Shown piece by piece: positions 1-9,101 of a stretch of DNA of 64,000 nucleotides (positions within the stretch are counted from its first letter, which is position 1; every line of letters starts with the position of its first letter). The position numbers and the translations under genes were made by a program. Below the pieces are notes generated by a model. That model was not told where the DNA came from, ran no database searches, and saw only the letters and a program-made list of their open reading frames with translations. The DNA comes from Mycobacteroides saopaulense (GTDB lineage: Bacteria > Actinomycetota > Actinomycetes > Mycobacteriales > Mycobacteriaceae): assembly GCF_001456355.1 (NCBI RefSeq), contig NZ_CP010271.1:3906001-3970000 (forward strand), read 5' to 3'.

Positions 1-830
1 TTGAGTCCGACACCGTCATCGAGGACCGGACCACAGGAATCTACAGCGATATCAACAGAATTCATGTCACAAATCACGACGGAGAATTTCACAAGGTCAA
101 GGGACCGCTTGGCGTCACTCCGTCGCGCCAAGGGCAACCGGTGATCTTTCAGGCCGGGTCCTCCACCACCGGAAGGGCCTTCGCCGCCAAGCATGCCGAG
201 GTGGTCTTTACCGGGCAGACCGACATCGACCGCGCCAAGAACTTCTATCGCCAACTGCATCTGGAGTCCCGTGCTGCCGGACGCGCCTTCGTCCCTCTGG
301 TCACCCCGTCGCTCGGTGTGGTCGTGGGCTCCACCGAGGCCGAGGCACGTGCCGTGGAAAGCACCGTCTACGAACACTTCATCCCCGAGTACCAGGCGGG
401 TTGGCTGCTCGAGGTGGATGTCGACGTCGTCGGCGCCGACCTGGACGGCCCCGTACCGGAATCCGCGTTTCCGTCCAGCACCGAAACCCATCAGACGGCG
501 CTGGACGGGTACAAACACCTTGCCACCGTAGGTAACCCGACGGTCCGGGAGTTCCTGTACCGCACATTGAATGCCTTCGGCACTCGATTCGTCGGTTCCG
601 CCGAGCAGGTAGCCGATCAGATCGAGCTGTGGTTCACCGAAGGCGCGGCGGACGGCTTCATCGTGAGCACTTCGGGCCTACCCGGCCAGTTTCAGCTGTT
701 CACCGAGCAGGTGGTACCAATCCTGGTGCGTCGGGGCATCTTCCGTGCCGAATATCCCGGCACCACACTGCGCGAGCACCTGGCCTTGCCTTGGCCTGCA
801 CCGATACGCACGCCCGCTCTGCTCGGCTGA
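1..830 (+). CDS. NtaA/SnaA/DszA-type FMN-dependent monooxygenase, C-terminal part (5' truncated by the window)
   Basis: The reading frame is open from base 3 without a start codon, so the gene begins left of the window; about 275 residues are visible. The protein has the C-terminal half of the bacterial luciferase-like (LLM) fold: a strand-helix segment reading VIFQAGSS, then a segment with TGQTDIDRAKNFYRQL, and near the end FVGSAEQVADQIELWF followed by GADGF-like and LREHLALP signatures. These are typical of the NtaA/SnaA/SoxA/DszA branch, reduced-flavin monooxygenases fed with FMNH2 by a partner reductase. The substrate cannot be read from the sequence. It converges on the carbonic anhydrase gene with a 12-bp gap. 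The family call is firm; the specific function is unknown. Confidence 0.85.
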   Translation, partial: ESDTVIEDRTTGIYSDINRIHVTNHDGEFHKVKGPLGVTPSRQGQPVIFQAGSSTTGRAFAAKHAEVVFTGQTDIDRAKNFYRQLHLESRAAGRAFVPLVTPSLGVVVGSTEAEARAVESTVYEHFIPEYQAGWLLEVDVDVVGADLDGPVPESAFPSSTETHQTALDGYKHLATVGNPTVREFLYRTLNAFGTRFVGSAEQVADQIELWFTEGAADGFIVSTSGLPGQFQLFTEQVVPILVRRGIFRAEYPGTTLREHLALPWPAPIRTPALLG

Positions 831-842
831 GCGGCACGCCGG

Positions 843-1334
843 CTACACCACTTCCCTCAATGAACCGTTCGTAACGTCGTAGACGAAACCACGCACGCTA
901 CCCTTCCGCGGAACAAATGGGTTGGCCTTGATCCGCGCGACGGATTGACGGACGTCCTCGTCCAGATCGGCGAAGGCCTCAGCCGACCATGAAGGCTTGA
1001 TCCCGGTCTCGTCCTGGATCGTGCGCTTGAAGGCATCGTCGGTGAAAGTCAGCATGCCGCAATCGGTGTGGTGAATGAGAATGATCTCCTCGGTGCCCAG
1101 CAGCCGCTGCGAGATGACGAGCGACCGGATCTCGTCTTCCGTGATCACCCCACCGGCGTTACGGATGACGTGGGCATCGCCTTCCTGAAGACCCAGCAGT
1201 CCATAGGGATTCAGCCGAGCATCCATGCATGCCACTACCGCGATCTTGCGTCCCGGCGGCAACGGCAGATCACCCTTGTCGAAGCGCGCGGCGTATGCCT
1301 TGGCATTGTCAAGCAGTTCGTCAGTGGTCGACAT
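843..1334 (-). CDS. canA: Beta-carbonic anhydrase
   Basis: The 163-residue product reversibly hydrates CO2 to bicarbonate in the cytosol. The zinc ligands of the beta class are present: Cys36 in ACMDAR, with the Asp38-Arg40 dyad, and His89 and Cys92 in HHTDCG. Length and sequence match M. tuberculosis Rv1284 (CanA). In M. tuberculosis this gene lies beside cysD-cysN, but here the cysD-cysNC pair is more than 53 kb away at 54912. The gene is transcribed alone and is followed on its 3' side by the convergent monooxygenase gene. The assignment is firm. Confidence 0.93.
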   Translation of the reverse strand: MSTTDELLDNAKAYAARFDKGDLPLPPGRKIAVVACMDARLNPYGLLGLQEGDAHVIRNAGGVITEDEIRSLVISQRLLGTEEIILIHHTDCGMLTFTDDAFKRTIQDETGIKPSWSAEAFADLDEDVRQSVARIKANPFVPRKGSVRGFVYDVTNGSLREVV

Positions 1335-1365
1335 GGCGCGAAGCTACGCGGGGGCATGCCGACGG

Positions 1366-2505
1366 TCAACGGTTACGAGCGATCTGATCCCAGATGTGGT
1401 CGCACACCTTCAGCAGATACTCCCGGACTCCGCCGAACGGCGGGTACCAGCTGCCGCGAAGCTTGGATTGCGCGTCACGCACCAAACCACGGATTTCACC
1501 GTGCGCGTCGATCGCAAGCAGCTCACCGGGCGCGACGGCGAAAGGCACGGCAGCGCTTTCACCCACGATCTGTAGCACCAAGAGCTGCTCACGAGAGCCC
1601 GGACCGAACATGGCCACGCTCTTGCTCTCGAGTTCGTCGTGGAACCGTTGTGCACCGAGAATTCCCTGTTGCCAACGTTTCCCGTCGAGAATCTGTTCTA
1701 CGGAGAGAACCTCACCGATGTATCCGCACATCAATCCGTTGGTGACCGCCAACAGCTCCCGATGTTCGGGGTGCAGTGTCCCACCGAAATGTCCTGCCAG
1801 AAGGTCCAACTCGGCCTTGTTGGCTCCCGGGTAGGTCCGCACCGAGTCATCGGCGTCGATAATCGACGCCAACTCGACGAGCTTGGCCACGATATCGGCC
1901 ATCGACGGAGGCGAGGGGCGGATGTCGCGCTGCCACGTCCGCGCGTGGGGTCCCATCTCCTGTTCGGCCAGGTACATGCCTTGCTCGAGACTCTCGTGAT
2001 GGAGATACGAGTACAGATCGGGCCACATGGTCCGCGAGTCGATATCCAGCGGGAACACACTGCCCGGTTGCGCTTCGTCGGCCTGCCCGGAGTACAGATA
2101 GAGACAGCCGGCGTAGCCGTTGTCGGTATCGGCGATCGGCGCAAACTGGGTCGAATCATTCACGATGCCAAGGTCTTCGGCGATATCGGTCTCGTCAAAC
2201 CACTGCGCGATGGTGCGAACGGTCTCATCCCAGCGATCTCCGATACCAATATCGCTGGTACCCAATAGATTTGTGCCGAAGTGATAACGCTGCCAGCCAT
2301 TGGCAAGCCCGAGGAATTCCCGGTACTGCGGATCCAGAGGACGGCCGAGCCGCACCTCGGCAGCGCTCAGCTCTTCCTCGTTGGCACCCGGATTCGGATA
2401 CGTCATCGGGTACAGCCCGTCGTCCACCAATGCATGACGACGCTTGTTCTCGATCATTGAATCGAGCAGTTCACGCCAGGCTTGTATGCCAACCCGCTCC
2501 GCCAC
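1366..2505 (-). CDS. Tandem SMI1/KNR4 (SUKH) domain protein
   Basis: The 379-residue protein contains two SUKH-type units. The first has ANEEELSAAEVRLGRPLDPQ followed by YREFLGLANGW and spans about residues 35-190. The second has ANKAELDLLAGHFGGTLHPE followed by HRELLAVTNGL and spans about residues 220-370. SUKH proteins are best known as immunity proteins that neutralise polymorphic or contact-dependent toxins, but many solitary members have no known partner. No toxin gene is visible beside it; the neighbours are carbonic anhydrase and lipoamide dehydrogenase. The start is GTG with a G-rich Shine-Dalgarno immediately upstream. The domain call is good; the role is unknown. Confidence 0.8.
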   Translation of the reverse strand: MAERVGIQAWRELLDSMIENKRRHALVDDGLYPMTYPNPGANEEELSAAEVRLGRPLDPQYREFLGLANGWQRYHFGTNLLGTSDIGIGDRWDETVRTIAQWFDETDIAEDLGIVNDSTQFAPIADTDNGYAGCLYLYSGQADEAQPGSVFPLDIDSRTMWPDLYSYLHHESLEQGMYLAEQEMGPHARTWQRDIRPSPPSMADIVAKLVELASIIDADDSVRTYPGANKAELDLLAGHFGGTLHPEHRELLAVTNGLMCGYIGEVLSVEQILDGKRWQQGILGAQRFHDELESKSVAMFGPGSREQLLVLQIVGESAAVPFAVAPGELLAIDAHGEIRGLVRDAQSKLRGSWYPPFGGVREYLLKVCDHIWDQIARNR

Positions 2506-2526
2506 GTTCCCCCCTTGCTCGTGGAA

Positions 2527-3924
2527 TTAGAAGTTGATCATGTGGCCCGCGAGCCCGTGGAACGCCTCCTGTAACGCCTCGGACAACGTCGGGTGCGTGT
2601 GCACATTCCGTGTCAATTCGTTAACCGTCAGATCCCACTTCTGCGCGAGCGTCAGTTCCGGGAGCAGCTCGGAGACATCGGGGCCGATCAGGTGCCCGCC
2701 GATCAGCTCGCCGTACTTGGCGTCGGCGATCAGCTTCACGAACCCGGTCGGGTCGGCCAGACCGTGCGCCTTGCCGTTCGCGGTGAACGGGAACTTGGCC
2801 ACCTTGACGTCGTATCCCTCGGCGCGGGCCTGCTCCTCGGTGAGCCCGAAGCTGGCCACCTGCGGCTGGCAGAACGTCGCCCGGGGCATCATGCGGTAAT
2901 CGCCGAGCTCCAAAGTCTCTGCACCGGCGATGGTCTCGGCGGCAACGACGGCCTGCGCCTCGGCGACGTGCGCCAACTGAAGCTTGGAGGTGACGTCACC
3001 GATCGCGTAGATATGCGGCACGTTGGTGCGCATCCGCTCGTCGATGGCGATCGCGCCGCGGTCGGTCAGAGCCACCCCTGTCTTATCCAGGCCGAAGCCC
3101 TCGACGTTCGGCGCGAATCCGATGGCCTGCAGCACCTTGTCGGCGACGAGCTCGCTCTCCTGACCGTCCTTGCTGACGCGAACTGTGACCGCTGCACCAT
3201 CGTCCTGGATCGACTCCACCTTGGTGCCGGTGAGGATCTTGACTCCCAGCTTCTTGTACTGCTTCTCGATCTCCTTGGACACCTCGGCGTCCTCGTTGGG
3301 CAACGCCCGCGGCAAGAACTCGACGATGGTGACGTCCACGCCGTAGTTCTTCAGCACGTACGCGAACTCCATGCCGATGGCACCGGCACCGGCGATGATG
3401 ATCGACCCGGGCAGCTCACGCGTGAGGATCTGCTTTTCGTAGGTGACCACGTTCTCCGAGAGTGAGGTCCCCGGCACCAGCCGCACGCTGCTGCCCGTGG
3501 CGATGATCACGTTGGCGAAGGTCAATGTCTCGGTCGAGCCGTCCGCCTTCTTGACCGCCAAGGTGTTGGCGTCGGTGAAGGTGCCGACACCTTCGTACTC
3601 GGTGATCTTGTTCTTCTTCATCAGGAAGTGCACACCGGCCACACGCCCCTCGGCGACCTTGCGGCTCCGGTCGAACGCGGCACCGAAATCGAACGTGGCC
3701 TCACCGCTGATGCCAAAGGTCTTGGCCTCCTTGGTGAAGATGTGGGCCAGCTCCGCGTTGCGCAGTAGCGCCTTGGACGGGATACAACCCACGTTGAGGC
3801 ATACTCCGCCCCAATACTTCTCCTCGACGATGGCTGTTGTCAGGCCCAACTGGGCTGCGCGAATAGCCGCGACATAACCACCGGGACCGGCTCCGAGAAC
3901 GACGACGTCATAGTGTGCAGTCAC
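2527..3924 (-). CDS. lpdC: Dihydrolipoamide dehydrogenase
   Basis: This FAD flavoenzyme (E3) reoxidises dihydrolipoamide in pyruvate and other 2-oxoacid dehydrogenase complexes, and in mycobacteria also in the peroxynitrite reductase system. The N-terminal FAD motif GAGPGG is followed by the redox disulfide Cys42/Cys47 in GGVCLNVGC, a second Rossmann motif GAGAIG and the C-terminal His-Glu region [10 protein letters not shown]. The 465-residue length agrees with M. tuberculosis Lpd (Rv0462, 464 aa). I chose the second GTG (3924), giving MTAHYDVVV, because it matches the family start; a GTG three codons earlier is possible. The order lpdC then Rv0461/Rv0460-like genes is conserved with M. tuberculosis. 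Confidence 0.95.
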   Translation of the reverse strand: MTAHYDVVVLGAGPGGYVAAIRAAQLGLTTAIVEEKYWGGVCLNVGCIPSKALLRNAELAHIFTKEAKTFGISGEATFDFGAAFDRSRKVAEGRVAGVHFLMKKNKITEYEGVGTFTDANTLAVKKADGSTETLTFANVIIATGSSVRLVPGTSLSENVVTYEKQILTRELPGSIIIAGAGAIGMEFAYVLKNYGVDVTIVEFLPRALPNEDAEVSKEIEKQYKKLGVKILTGTKVESIQDDGAAVTVRVSKDGQESELVADKVLQAIGFAPNVEGFGLDKTGVALTDRGAIAIDERMRTNVPHIYAIGDVTSKLQLAHVAEAQAVVAAETIAGAETLELGDYRMMPRATFCQPQVASFGLTEEQARAEGYDVKVAKFPFTANGKAHGLADPTGFVKLIADAKYGELIGGHLIGPDVSELLPELTLAQKWDLTVNELTRNVHTHPTLSEALQEAFHGLAGHMINF

Positions 3925-3962
3925 GAGCTCCACACTAGTAGGACGGTGTCAGGCGGGGAGCC

Positions 3963-4745
3963 TCAAGCCCGGTCTCGGTACTGGATGCCCCAACTGCGCA
4001 GCGGTTCCGGGCACAGTGACTGAACCCCGGGCACCGACGGCGCGGTGCAGGCCACATACCCGTACTTGACGCCCGCGGCCGCCACCGAGATGGCCGGCGC
4101 CGTCAAGACCGCGAAAGCAAGGGCGACGATGATCGGGCGCGGCTCGACCATGGCCAGCAGCAACGCCACCACCACAGCGGCAAACACCCAGATCAACACG
4201 TAGGTGACCGCGATGATGCGGTCGTGCGGCAACAGCGTCGCGAACCAGTTCTGATAAAGCAGCAAGCCGACCGCGCCTGCGGGGATCCAGGTCCCCAATA
4301 ACACCAGCAGTAGCACCCAACGCTTCAGGAAGGCCGGTTCCCGCTCCGCAGGTACACGTACCGGCTTGGCGGGCTCGTCGCCGACGACGGGAACCGCCCC
4401 GGTGTACGGATCGGGAGTCATCGATTCGGCCCTGGACCCGCCCACAAGCGGCACCGCACCGGTGCGATCGCTGCCGACGTCGAACGCCTCGGTCAGAGGC
4501 AACGCGTCGGTGTCGATGCGGCCGGTGGGAACCAGATCGTCGTCGTCCTTGAAGGCCGAGAACGCGGTGAAGGTCGCGGTGTCGAGACCGTCCCTGGCCT
4601 TGCCGTCATCGATAGGCACAGCCAACGGGTCGGCCAAGTCACCTTCGACGATGCTCGGCTTCTCCGCGCCGTCCACCAGCTCGGGGGCGGCGCCGTCGAT
4701 ATCCGCGCTCTTCTCGACCGTGTTTTCTACGTTTTTGTCAGACAC
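3963..4745 (-). CDS. Rv0461-like membrane protein with long acidic N-terminus
   Basis: The 260-residue protein has a low-complexity acidic N-terminus of about 135 residues and then three predicted membrane segments, near residues 143-164, 177-200 and 205-224, with a short Cys-containing tail. The N-terminal part carries a near-duplicated motif, TGAVPLVG (about 95-102) and TGAVPVVG (about 115-122). Position next to lpdC matches Rv0461, an uncharacterised transmembrane protein; the acidic extension makes this copy longer. The GTG start at 4745 overlaps the stop of the upstream small membrane gene by 8 bp, so the two are probably translated from one transcript. Function is unknown. Confidence 0.8.
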   Translation of the reverse strand: MSDKNVENTVEKSADIDGAAPELVDGAEKPSIVEGDLADPLAVPIDDGKARDGLDTATFTAFSAFKDDDDLVPTGRIDTDALPLTEAFDVGSDRTGAVPLVGGSRAESMTPDPYTGAVPVVGDEPAKPVRVPAEREPAFLKRWVLLLVLLGTWIPAGAVGLLLYQNWFATLLPHDRIIAVTYVLIWVFAAVVVALLLAMVEPRPIIVALAFAVLTAPAISVAAAGVKYGYVACTAPSVPGVQSLCPEPLRSWGIQYRDRA

Positions 4746-5016
4746 CCTGAATCACCTGTATCGCCGCCAACATCCCGAACCACCCGGGAGAAATCGCCAG
4801 GATGAAGGCCGCCGCCGCGGTCATCCACTTACGCGTCGATGCGATCAAGATCAGGAACCCGATCAGGCTGGGGATCGCGACGACGACGCCGATGAAGAGG
4901 TCGGGCCGCACCGGTTCGTGCACGATCAAGGTGCTGGACATTCCAGCGACGAGTCCAACTGCTATCCCCAGCAGCATCGCGCTAGCGACAACTTGCGCGC
5001 GTGGCAGTGGTATCAC
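4738..5016 (-). CDS. Small hydrophobic protein, Rv0460-like
   Basis: This 92-residue protein is almost entirely membrane segments: residues about 9-31, 39-60 and 66-90, separated by short charged loops (HEPVRPD and TRKW). The GTG start at 5016 is chosen because AGGAG lies 7 nt upstream; the same frame stays open much further upstream but runs antisense through the peptidase gene. It is the upstream partner of the Rv0461-like gene and overlaps it by 8 bp. Position and size fit the conserved hydrophobic protein Rv0460. No function is known. Confidence 0.75.
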   Translation of the reverse strand: MIPLPRAQVVASAMLLGIAVGLVAGMSSTLIVHEPVRPDLFIGVVVAIPSLIGFLILIASTRKWMTAAAAFILAISPGWFGMLAAIQVIQGV

Positions 5017-5094
5017 GAGAAAACTCCTGCTCGGTGTTCGTGCGCCCCCCGGGCCACCTTCGACCATACTGCGATCACTGGCACACTGGCTCAA

Positions 5095-7122
5095 ATGACG
5101 TCGGCGCGCCGCTCCCCGGACCCACATCTCTGGCTCGAAGACATCGGTGGCGACGAGCCCCTGAGCTGGGTACGCGAGCACAATGAGGTAACAACCGGCG
5201 AGTTTTCCGGCGCACGCTTTGAGGATATGCGCGCCGAGGCGCTGGCCATTCTCGATACCGATGCGCAGATCCCCTATGTGCGCCGACGGGGCGAATACCT
5301 CTACAACTTCTGGCGCGATGCCAACAACTCCCGTGGCCTTTGGCGGCGAACCACTTTGGATCGATACCACCAGGACGATCCCCAGTGGGACGTCATCATC
5401 GACGTCGACTCCCTGGCGGCCGAGGAAGACGAAAACTGGGTCTGGGCCGGCGCGACCGCGCTTCGCCCCGAATTCCGCCGAGCCCTGGTCAGTTTGTCGC
5501 GCGGCGGGTCCGATGCGGTGGTGGTTCGCGAATTCGATCTGGAAACAAGGCAGTTCGTGACGGACGGATTTGTCCTGCCCGAGGCAAAAACGCAGATCGG
5601 GTGGATCGATGCCGATACGGTCTTCGTGGGTACGGACTTCGGGCCCGACAGCCTCACCGACTCGGGATATCCCCGTCTGGTCAAGCGCTGGAAACGCGGG
5701 CAATCCATCGACGAGGCCGAGCTGGTGTTCAGCGGCGAAACCTCAGACGTGATGGTGGGTGCGAGCTTTGATGACACCCCCGGCTTCGAGCGCACCCTGA
5801 TCAGCCGCTCCACCGACTTCTTCAACTCCGAAGTACATGAGCTGACGACCGATGGCGAGTTGCTCCGCATCGACGTACCCACCGATGCCTCGGTGTCGGT
5901 GCACCGCGAATGGCTGCTCATCGAGCTGAAGTCGCCATGGCAGGTGGACAGCGCCGAGTACTCGGCCGGAACGCTGTTGGCCGCCCGGTACCAGGAGTAC
6001 GTAGCGGGCGGGGACACACTCACCCCGGTCTTCGTTCCCGACGAGCACGCCAGCCTGCATCACTATGCGTGGACCAAGGAACGGCTCACCGTCGCGATCC
6101 TGCGCGATGTGGCCAGCGAAATCCTGGTTTTCACACCCGGCAGCTGGGATTCAGCACCGTTGCCTGGCGTGCCGGACAACGCAACGACTCAGATTGTGGC
6201 AGTTGACGATTTGGGCGACGAGATATTCCTTGACACGTCGGGGTTCACCCAGCCTTCGACACTGCTGCACGGCGAGGTCGGCGCGACCCACGCCTCCGTG
6301 TCCCCCATCAAGTCGGCGCCGTCCTTCTTCGACGACTCGTCCTTTGACGTGACCCAATACTTCGCGCGGTCCGACGACGGCACCTCAATCCCCTACTTCG
6401 TGGTACGCCCCAAGGGTTTTGATGTGCCAGGTCCCACGCTGCTCGGCGGGTACGGCGGCTTCGAGGTCTCCAGGACTCCCGGGTACGACGGCGTGCTGGG
6501 CAAGCTGTGGCTGTCCCGCGGCGGCACGTATGTACTGGCCAACATCCGTGGAGGTGGCGAGTACGGACCGGTGTGGCACACCCAGGCGATGCGCGAGGGC
6601 CGCCACCTGGTGTACGAGGACTTCGCCTCCGTCGCAAGAGATCTGGTAGCACGGGGCATCACCACCGCAGCCCAGCTGGGCGCCCAGGGCGGAAGCAACG
6701 GCGGCCTGCTGATGGGCGTGATGCTCACGGCGTATCCGCAGCTGTTCGGGGCGCTGGTGTGCCAGGTGCCGCTGCTGGACATGCGGCGCTACCACCTGCT
6801 GCTGGCCGGAGCGTCGTGGGTGGCCGAGTACGGCGACCCAGACGATCCCAACGACTGGGAGTTCATCTCGAAATATTCTCCGTACCAGAATATTTCGACG
6901 GACCGTCGGTATCCTCCCGTGCTGGTGACCACATCGACCCGCGATGACCGGGTGCACCCGGGGCACGCACGCAAGATGACCGCGGCCCTACAGGAGGCGG
7001 GACAACCGGTCTGGTACTACGAGAACATCGAGGGCGGCCACGGCGGCGCGGCCAACAACGACCAGTCCGCATTCAAGGCCGCACTGGCCATCGAGTTCCT
7101 CTGGCGCCAGCTCGCACCCTGA
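5095..7122 (+). CDS. Prolyl oligopeptidase family (S9) serine peptidase
   Basis: The 675-residue protein has an N-terminal seven-bladed propeller region (about 1-400) and a C-terminal alpha/beta-hydrolase domain. The catalytic Ser534 sits in QGGSNGG, the acid residue in STRDDRVHP (Asp617 or Asp618) and His649 in EGGHGG. The GGYGGF and IRGGGEYG elements upstream of the serine are typical of this family. It would cleave short proline-containing peptides in the cytosol; no signal peptide is seen. Length and neighbourhood match Rv0457c (673 aa). The frame extends about 240 codons upstream, but that part is antisense to the two membrane genes; MTSARR at 5095 is the sensible start. It is divergent from the Rv0460-like gene across 78 bp. 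Confidence 0.92.
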   Translation: MTSARRSPDPHLWLEDIGGDEPLSWVREHNEVTTGEFSGARFEDMRAEALAILDTDAQIPYVRRRGEYLYNFWRDANNSRGLWRRTTLDRYHQDDPQWDVIIDVDSLAAEEDENWVWAGATALRPEFRRALVSLSRGGSDAVVVREFDLETRQFVTDGFVLPEAKTQIGWIDADTVFVGTDFGPDSLTDSGYPRLVKRWKRGQSIDEAELVFSGETSDVMVGASFDDTPGFERTLISRSTDFFNSEVHELTTDGELLRIDVPTDASVSVHREWLLIELKSPWQVDSAEYSAGTLLAARYQEYVAGGDTLTPVFVPDEHASLHHYAWTKERLTVAILRDVASEILVFTPGSWDSAPLPGVPDNATTQIVAVDDLGDEIFLDTSGFTQPSTLLHGEVGATHASVSPIKSAPSFFDDSSFDVTQYFARSDDGTSIPYFVVRPKGFDVPGPTLLGGYGGFEVSRTPGYDGVLGKLWLSRGGTYVLANIRGGGEYGPVWHTQAMREGRHLVYEDFASVARDLVARGITTAAQLGAQGGSNGGLLMGVMLTAYPQLFGALVCQVPLLDMRRYHLLLAGASWVAEYGDPDDPNDWEFISKYSPYQNISTDRRYPPVLVTTSTRDDRVHPGHARKMTAALQEAGQPVWYYENIEGGHGGAANNDQSAFKAALAIEFLWRQLAP

Positions 7123-7181
7123 CCCGAAATCTCAGGGCGATCCCCGATGTCGCTGCTGCTACCGCGGCGGAGAATGAGCCT

Positions 7182-7619
7182 ATGAGCGAATCCAACACCG
7201 TTCCACCCTGGGTCAACAAGATGGTCAGGGGCGTGCTGCGCAGCCCGCTGCATCCCGTGCTCAGCAGCAATATCGCGCTGTTCACCTTCACCGGCCGCAA
7301 GAGCGGCAAGGAATACAACGTAGCCGCCACCTACGTTCGCGACGGTGACGTGTTGACCGTCTTCACCGACAGAGCATGGGCGAAGAACCTGCGTGACGGC
7401 CGGGCCGTCACTGCGTTGGTGCGCGGCAAGCGGCTCGATGGCACCGCCGAGTTGACCACCGGCCCGCAGATCGCCGGGCCACTGGCCGAGCTGCTACAGA
7501 AGGTGCCCCGAGATGCCAAGTACCACAACGTGCGTCGCAATGCGGACGGCAGCTTCAACCAATCCGATATCGACCGGGCAGCCGCCAGTGAGAGCATGGT
7601 CACGATACGTCTGTCATGA
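7182..7619 (+). CDS. Nitroreductase/quinone reductase-family deazaflavin-dependent protein
   Basis: The 145-residue protein belongs to the split-barrel Ddn-like family (DUF385), which binds F420H2 and reduces quinones or nitro compounds in mycobacteria. The signature is FTGRKSGKEYNV followed by VLTVFTDRAWAKNLRDG, with a C-terminal basic/helical segment PRDAKYHNVRRN. The ATG is preceded by GGAGAATG-like purine-rich sequence. It lies 59 bp after the peptidase stop on the same strand and may be co-transcribed. Substrate and cofactor use are inferred from the family only. Confidence 0.85.
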   Translation: MSESNTVPPWVNKMVRGVLRSPLHPVLSSNIALFTFTGRKSGKEYNVAATYVRDGDVLTVFTDRAWAKNLRDGRAVTALVRGKRLDGTAELTTGPQIAGPLAELLQKVPRDAKYHNVRRNADGSFNQSDIDRAAASESMVTIRLS

Positions 7620-8066
7620 CGTACATCACTCCCCAACCGCAGCAGTCTCGCAAATCACGTCGCCAAACCAGCCAATCGCGATGTACCCACATTTCCGCCC
7701 ACACTCCGTTTGCTCAGTGAACTTTCAGCCCCGCCAGCCAACGTTGCCCCGCCACCGCATAACTGCAGCTCACAGGTGCTAACTCCTGCAAGCAGTATGT
7801 GTAACCGCAGATATATTCCCAGCTCAAACACGTACTAGGATCGATCAGCGAGAACCCGCACGGCGGGCTCTGTTACCGAAATCGAGACCTAGCCGTTACC
7901 GTCGCGAGTTGTTGCCGCCGAGTGAGCTGAGCTAGCGTGGTAACCAACTGAACTACGGGCCACGGCAAAGCCGCCTGGCCGGCGAAGGTACACCGCCATT
8001 TGTGTAAGCGCACTGATGCACTTGCGAATAGCCGGTAGTGAGAGCCAGATTGCCGTGAGGTGCACG
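7620..8066. other. Gene-free interval of 447 bp with a possible hairpin
   Basis: No open reading frame here has mycobacterial codon use, and the interval is visibly less GC-rich than its surroundings. One inverted repeat stands out at 7850-7870: GAG and CCCGC pair with GCGGG and CTC around an ACG loop, with two unpaired A on one side. No T-run follows, so it is not a simple terminator. The interval may hold the promoter or leader of the small gene at 8067. I see no tRNA-like structure. Confidence 0.5.
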
Positions 8067-8258
8067 ATGAGAAACGACCTGTTTGTGGGGTTGAGCGAAA
8101 ACGGATGGGACCACGCTCCGTGGGACGCCGAACCTGCGTTTTCGCCCTCCGAACTAGATATCCTGCTGGATCGTCGGCTGTCCGTCAGTGACGCAGCCGA
8201 GCGCATCGGGTGCGTGGAGCACGATGTGCAGCGCATCCGCGACGCGCACGCGGCCTAA
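8067..8258 (+). CDS. Small hypothetical protein with HTH-like C-terminus
   Basis: The 63-residue acidic protein starts at an ATG preceded by GAGG with 6-nt spacing. Its second half reads SPSELDILLDRRLSVSDAAERIG and then CVEHDVQRIRDAH, which looks like a short helix-turn-helix of the kind that scans DNA or serves as an anti-sigma/adaptor module. I do not recognise a named family. Its stop codon is interlocked with that of the convergent membrane protein gene in the tetranucleotide CTAA (8255-8258). It is probably expressed alone from the long upstream gap. Confidence 0.6.
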   Translation: MRNDLFVGLSENGWDHAPWDAEPAFSPSELDILLDRRLSVSDAAERIGCVEHDVQRIRDAHAA

Positions 8259-9091
8259 CGGCGCAGTAGGCCGCCTACCATCCCTGACACGACGCCGATC
8301 ACGATCACCAGGCAGCCCGCTGCCATCGTGAGGCTCAGCCAGTGGTGGGCGTTACTCACCGCCTGGGTAACCAAACTGTCGGCTACATCGCGCATGTTGT
8401 CGGTGACGCGGTTCAACGGCCGGTCCAGATAGCGCCGACCGACCTCAAGTCCGGCCCAGCCCGCCGCCCCCACAAGCAGTGCCGAAACACCCAACCCGGC
8501 AAGGCCCTTGGCGCGACTGCGCACCGCTAGCTGATTCAGACCGGCGAGAATCAGGGTCAAGCCGAAGAATATCCATACCGCGAGCTGTCCGAAACGTGCC
8601 ACCGGAACCAACCGGCCCGGCGTCAGACCTGCCATGTTGTCATCGGTGACCGATACCTTCAACGTGTCGGGCGCTCTGATGGAAAGTCCTTGCGGCACCA
8701 GGCTCTTGATCATCGGGGCCACGTCGACTTGCCAACTTCCCTGCGAATCGCGTTGCGCCGAAGCTGAGTTCGTGAACAGCCATTGATGGGCCATCCGATT
8801 CGCGGACGCGAAGTCGGCACGAAACTGCGGCCCAGTGGTGTACGCGGCGGTCATGTCCGCCACGTCGGTCTGGTTCACACGTGAACCCTGTTTCTTGCTC
8901 AACGACACGATCTGCGTGGTGAGCTCCTCGGCGATCGCGTGCTGAACCCGCGGGTCGGCCGCCGCCGGCTCCGTCAACGCCACATAGCCGTTCTCGTCTA
9001 CCAGCCTGGATTGTGTCCAGGCAGCCGTCACGGTCACGGCCAACGCAGCAGTGGTCAGCAGCCACAACAGGACGGCGAACAGGAATCGCAT
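8255..9091 (-). CDS. Conserved membrane protein, function unknown
   Basis: The 278-residue protein has an N-terminal signal anchor (about residues 3-24), a roughly 140-residue outside domain and three further membrane segments near 165-188, 197-219 and 251-275. The outer part begins with VDENGYVALTEPAAADPRVQ and contains RVNQTDVADMTAAYTTGP, a layout seen in uncharacterised actinobacterial membrane proteins. No catalytic motif is visible. It follows ppk2 on the same strand after 10 bp, so the two probably form an operon. Confidence 0.7.
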   Translation of the reverse strand: MRFLFAVLLWLLTTAALAVTVTAAWTQSRLVDENGYVALTEPAAADPRVQHAIAEELTTQIVSLSKKQGSRVNQTDVADMTAAYTTGPQFRADFASANRMAHQWLFTNSASAQRDSQGSWQVDVAPMIKSLVPQGLSIRAPDTLKVSVTDDNMAGLTPGRLVPVARFGQLAVWIFFGLTLILAGLNQLAVRSRAKGLAGLGVSALLVGAAGWAGLEVGRRYLDRPLNRVTDNMRDVADSLVTQAVSNAHHWLSLTMAAGCLVIVIGVVSGMVGGLLRR

Positions 9092-9101
9092 CCCGCCCAG
9101 G

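Noticed and set aside
4366..5094. In-frame upstream extension of the S9 peptidase by about 240 codons
   Set aside because: It runs antisense to the two membrane protein genes at 3963-5016, is not peptidase-like, and MTSARR at 5095 gives the family length.
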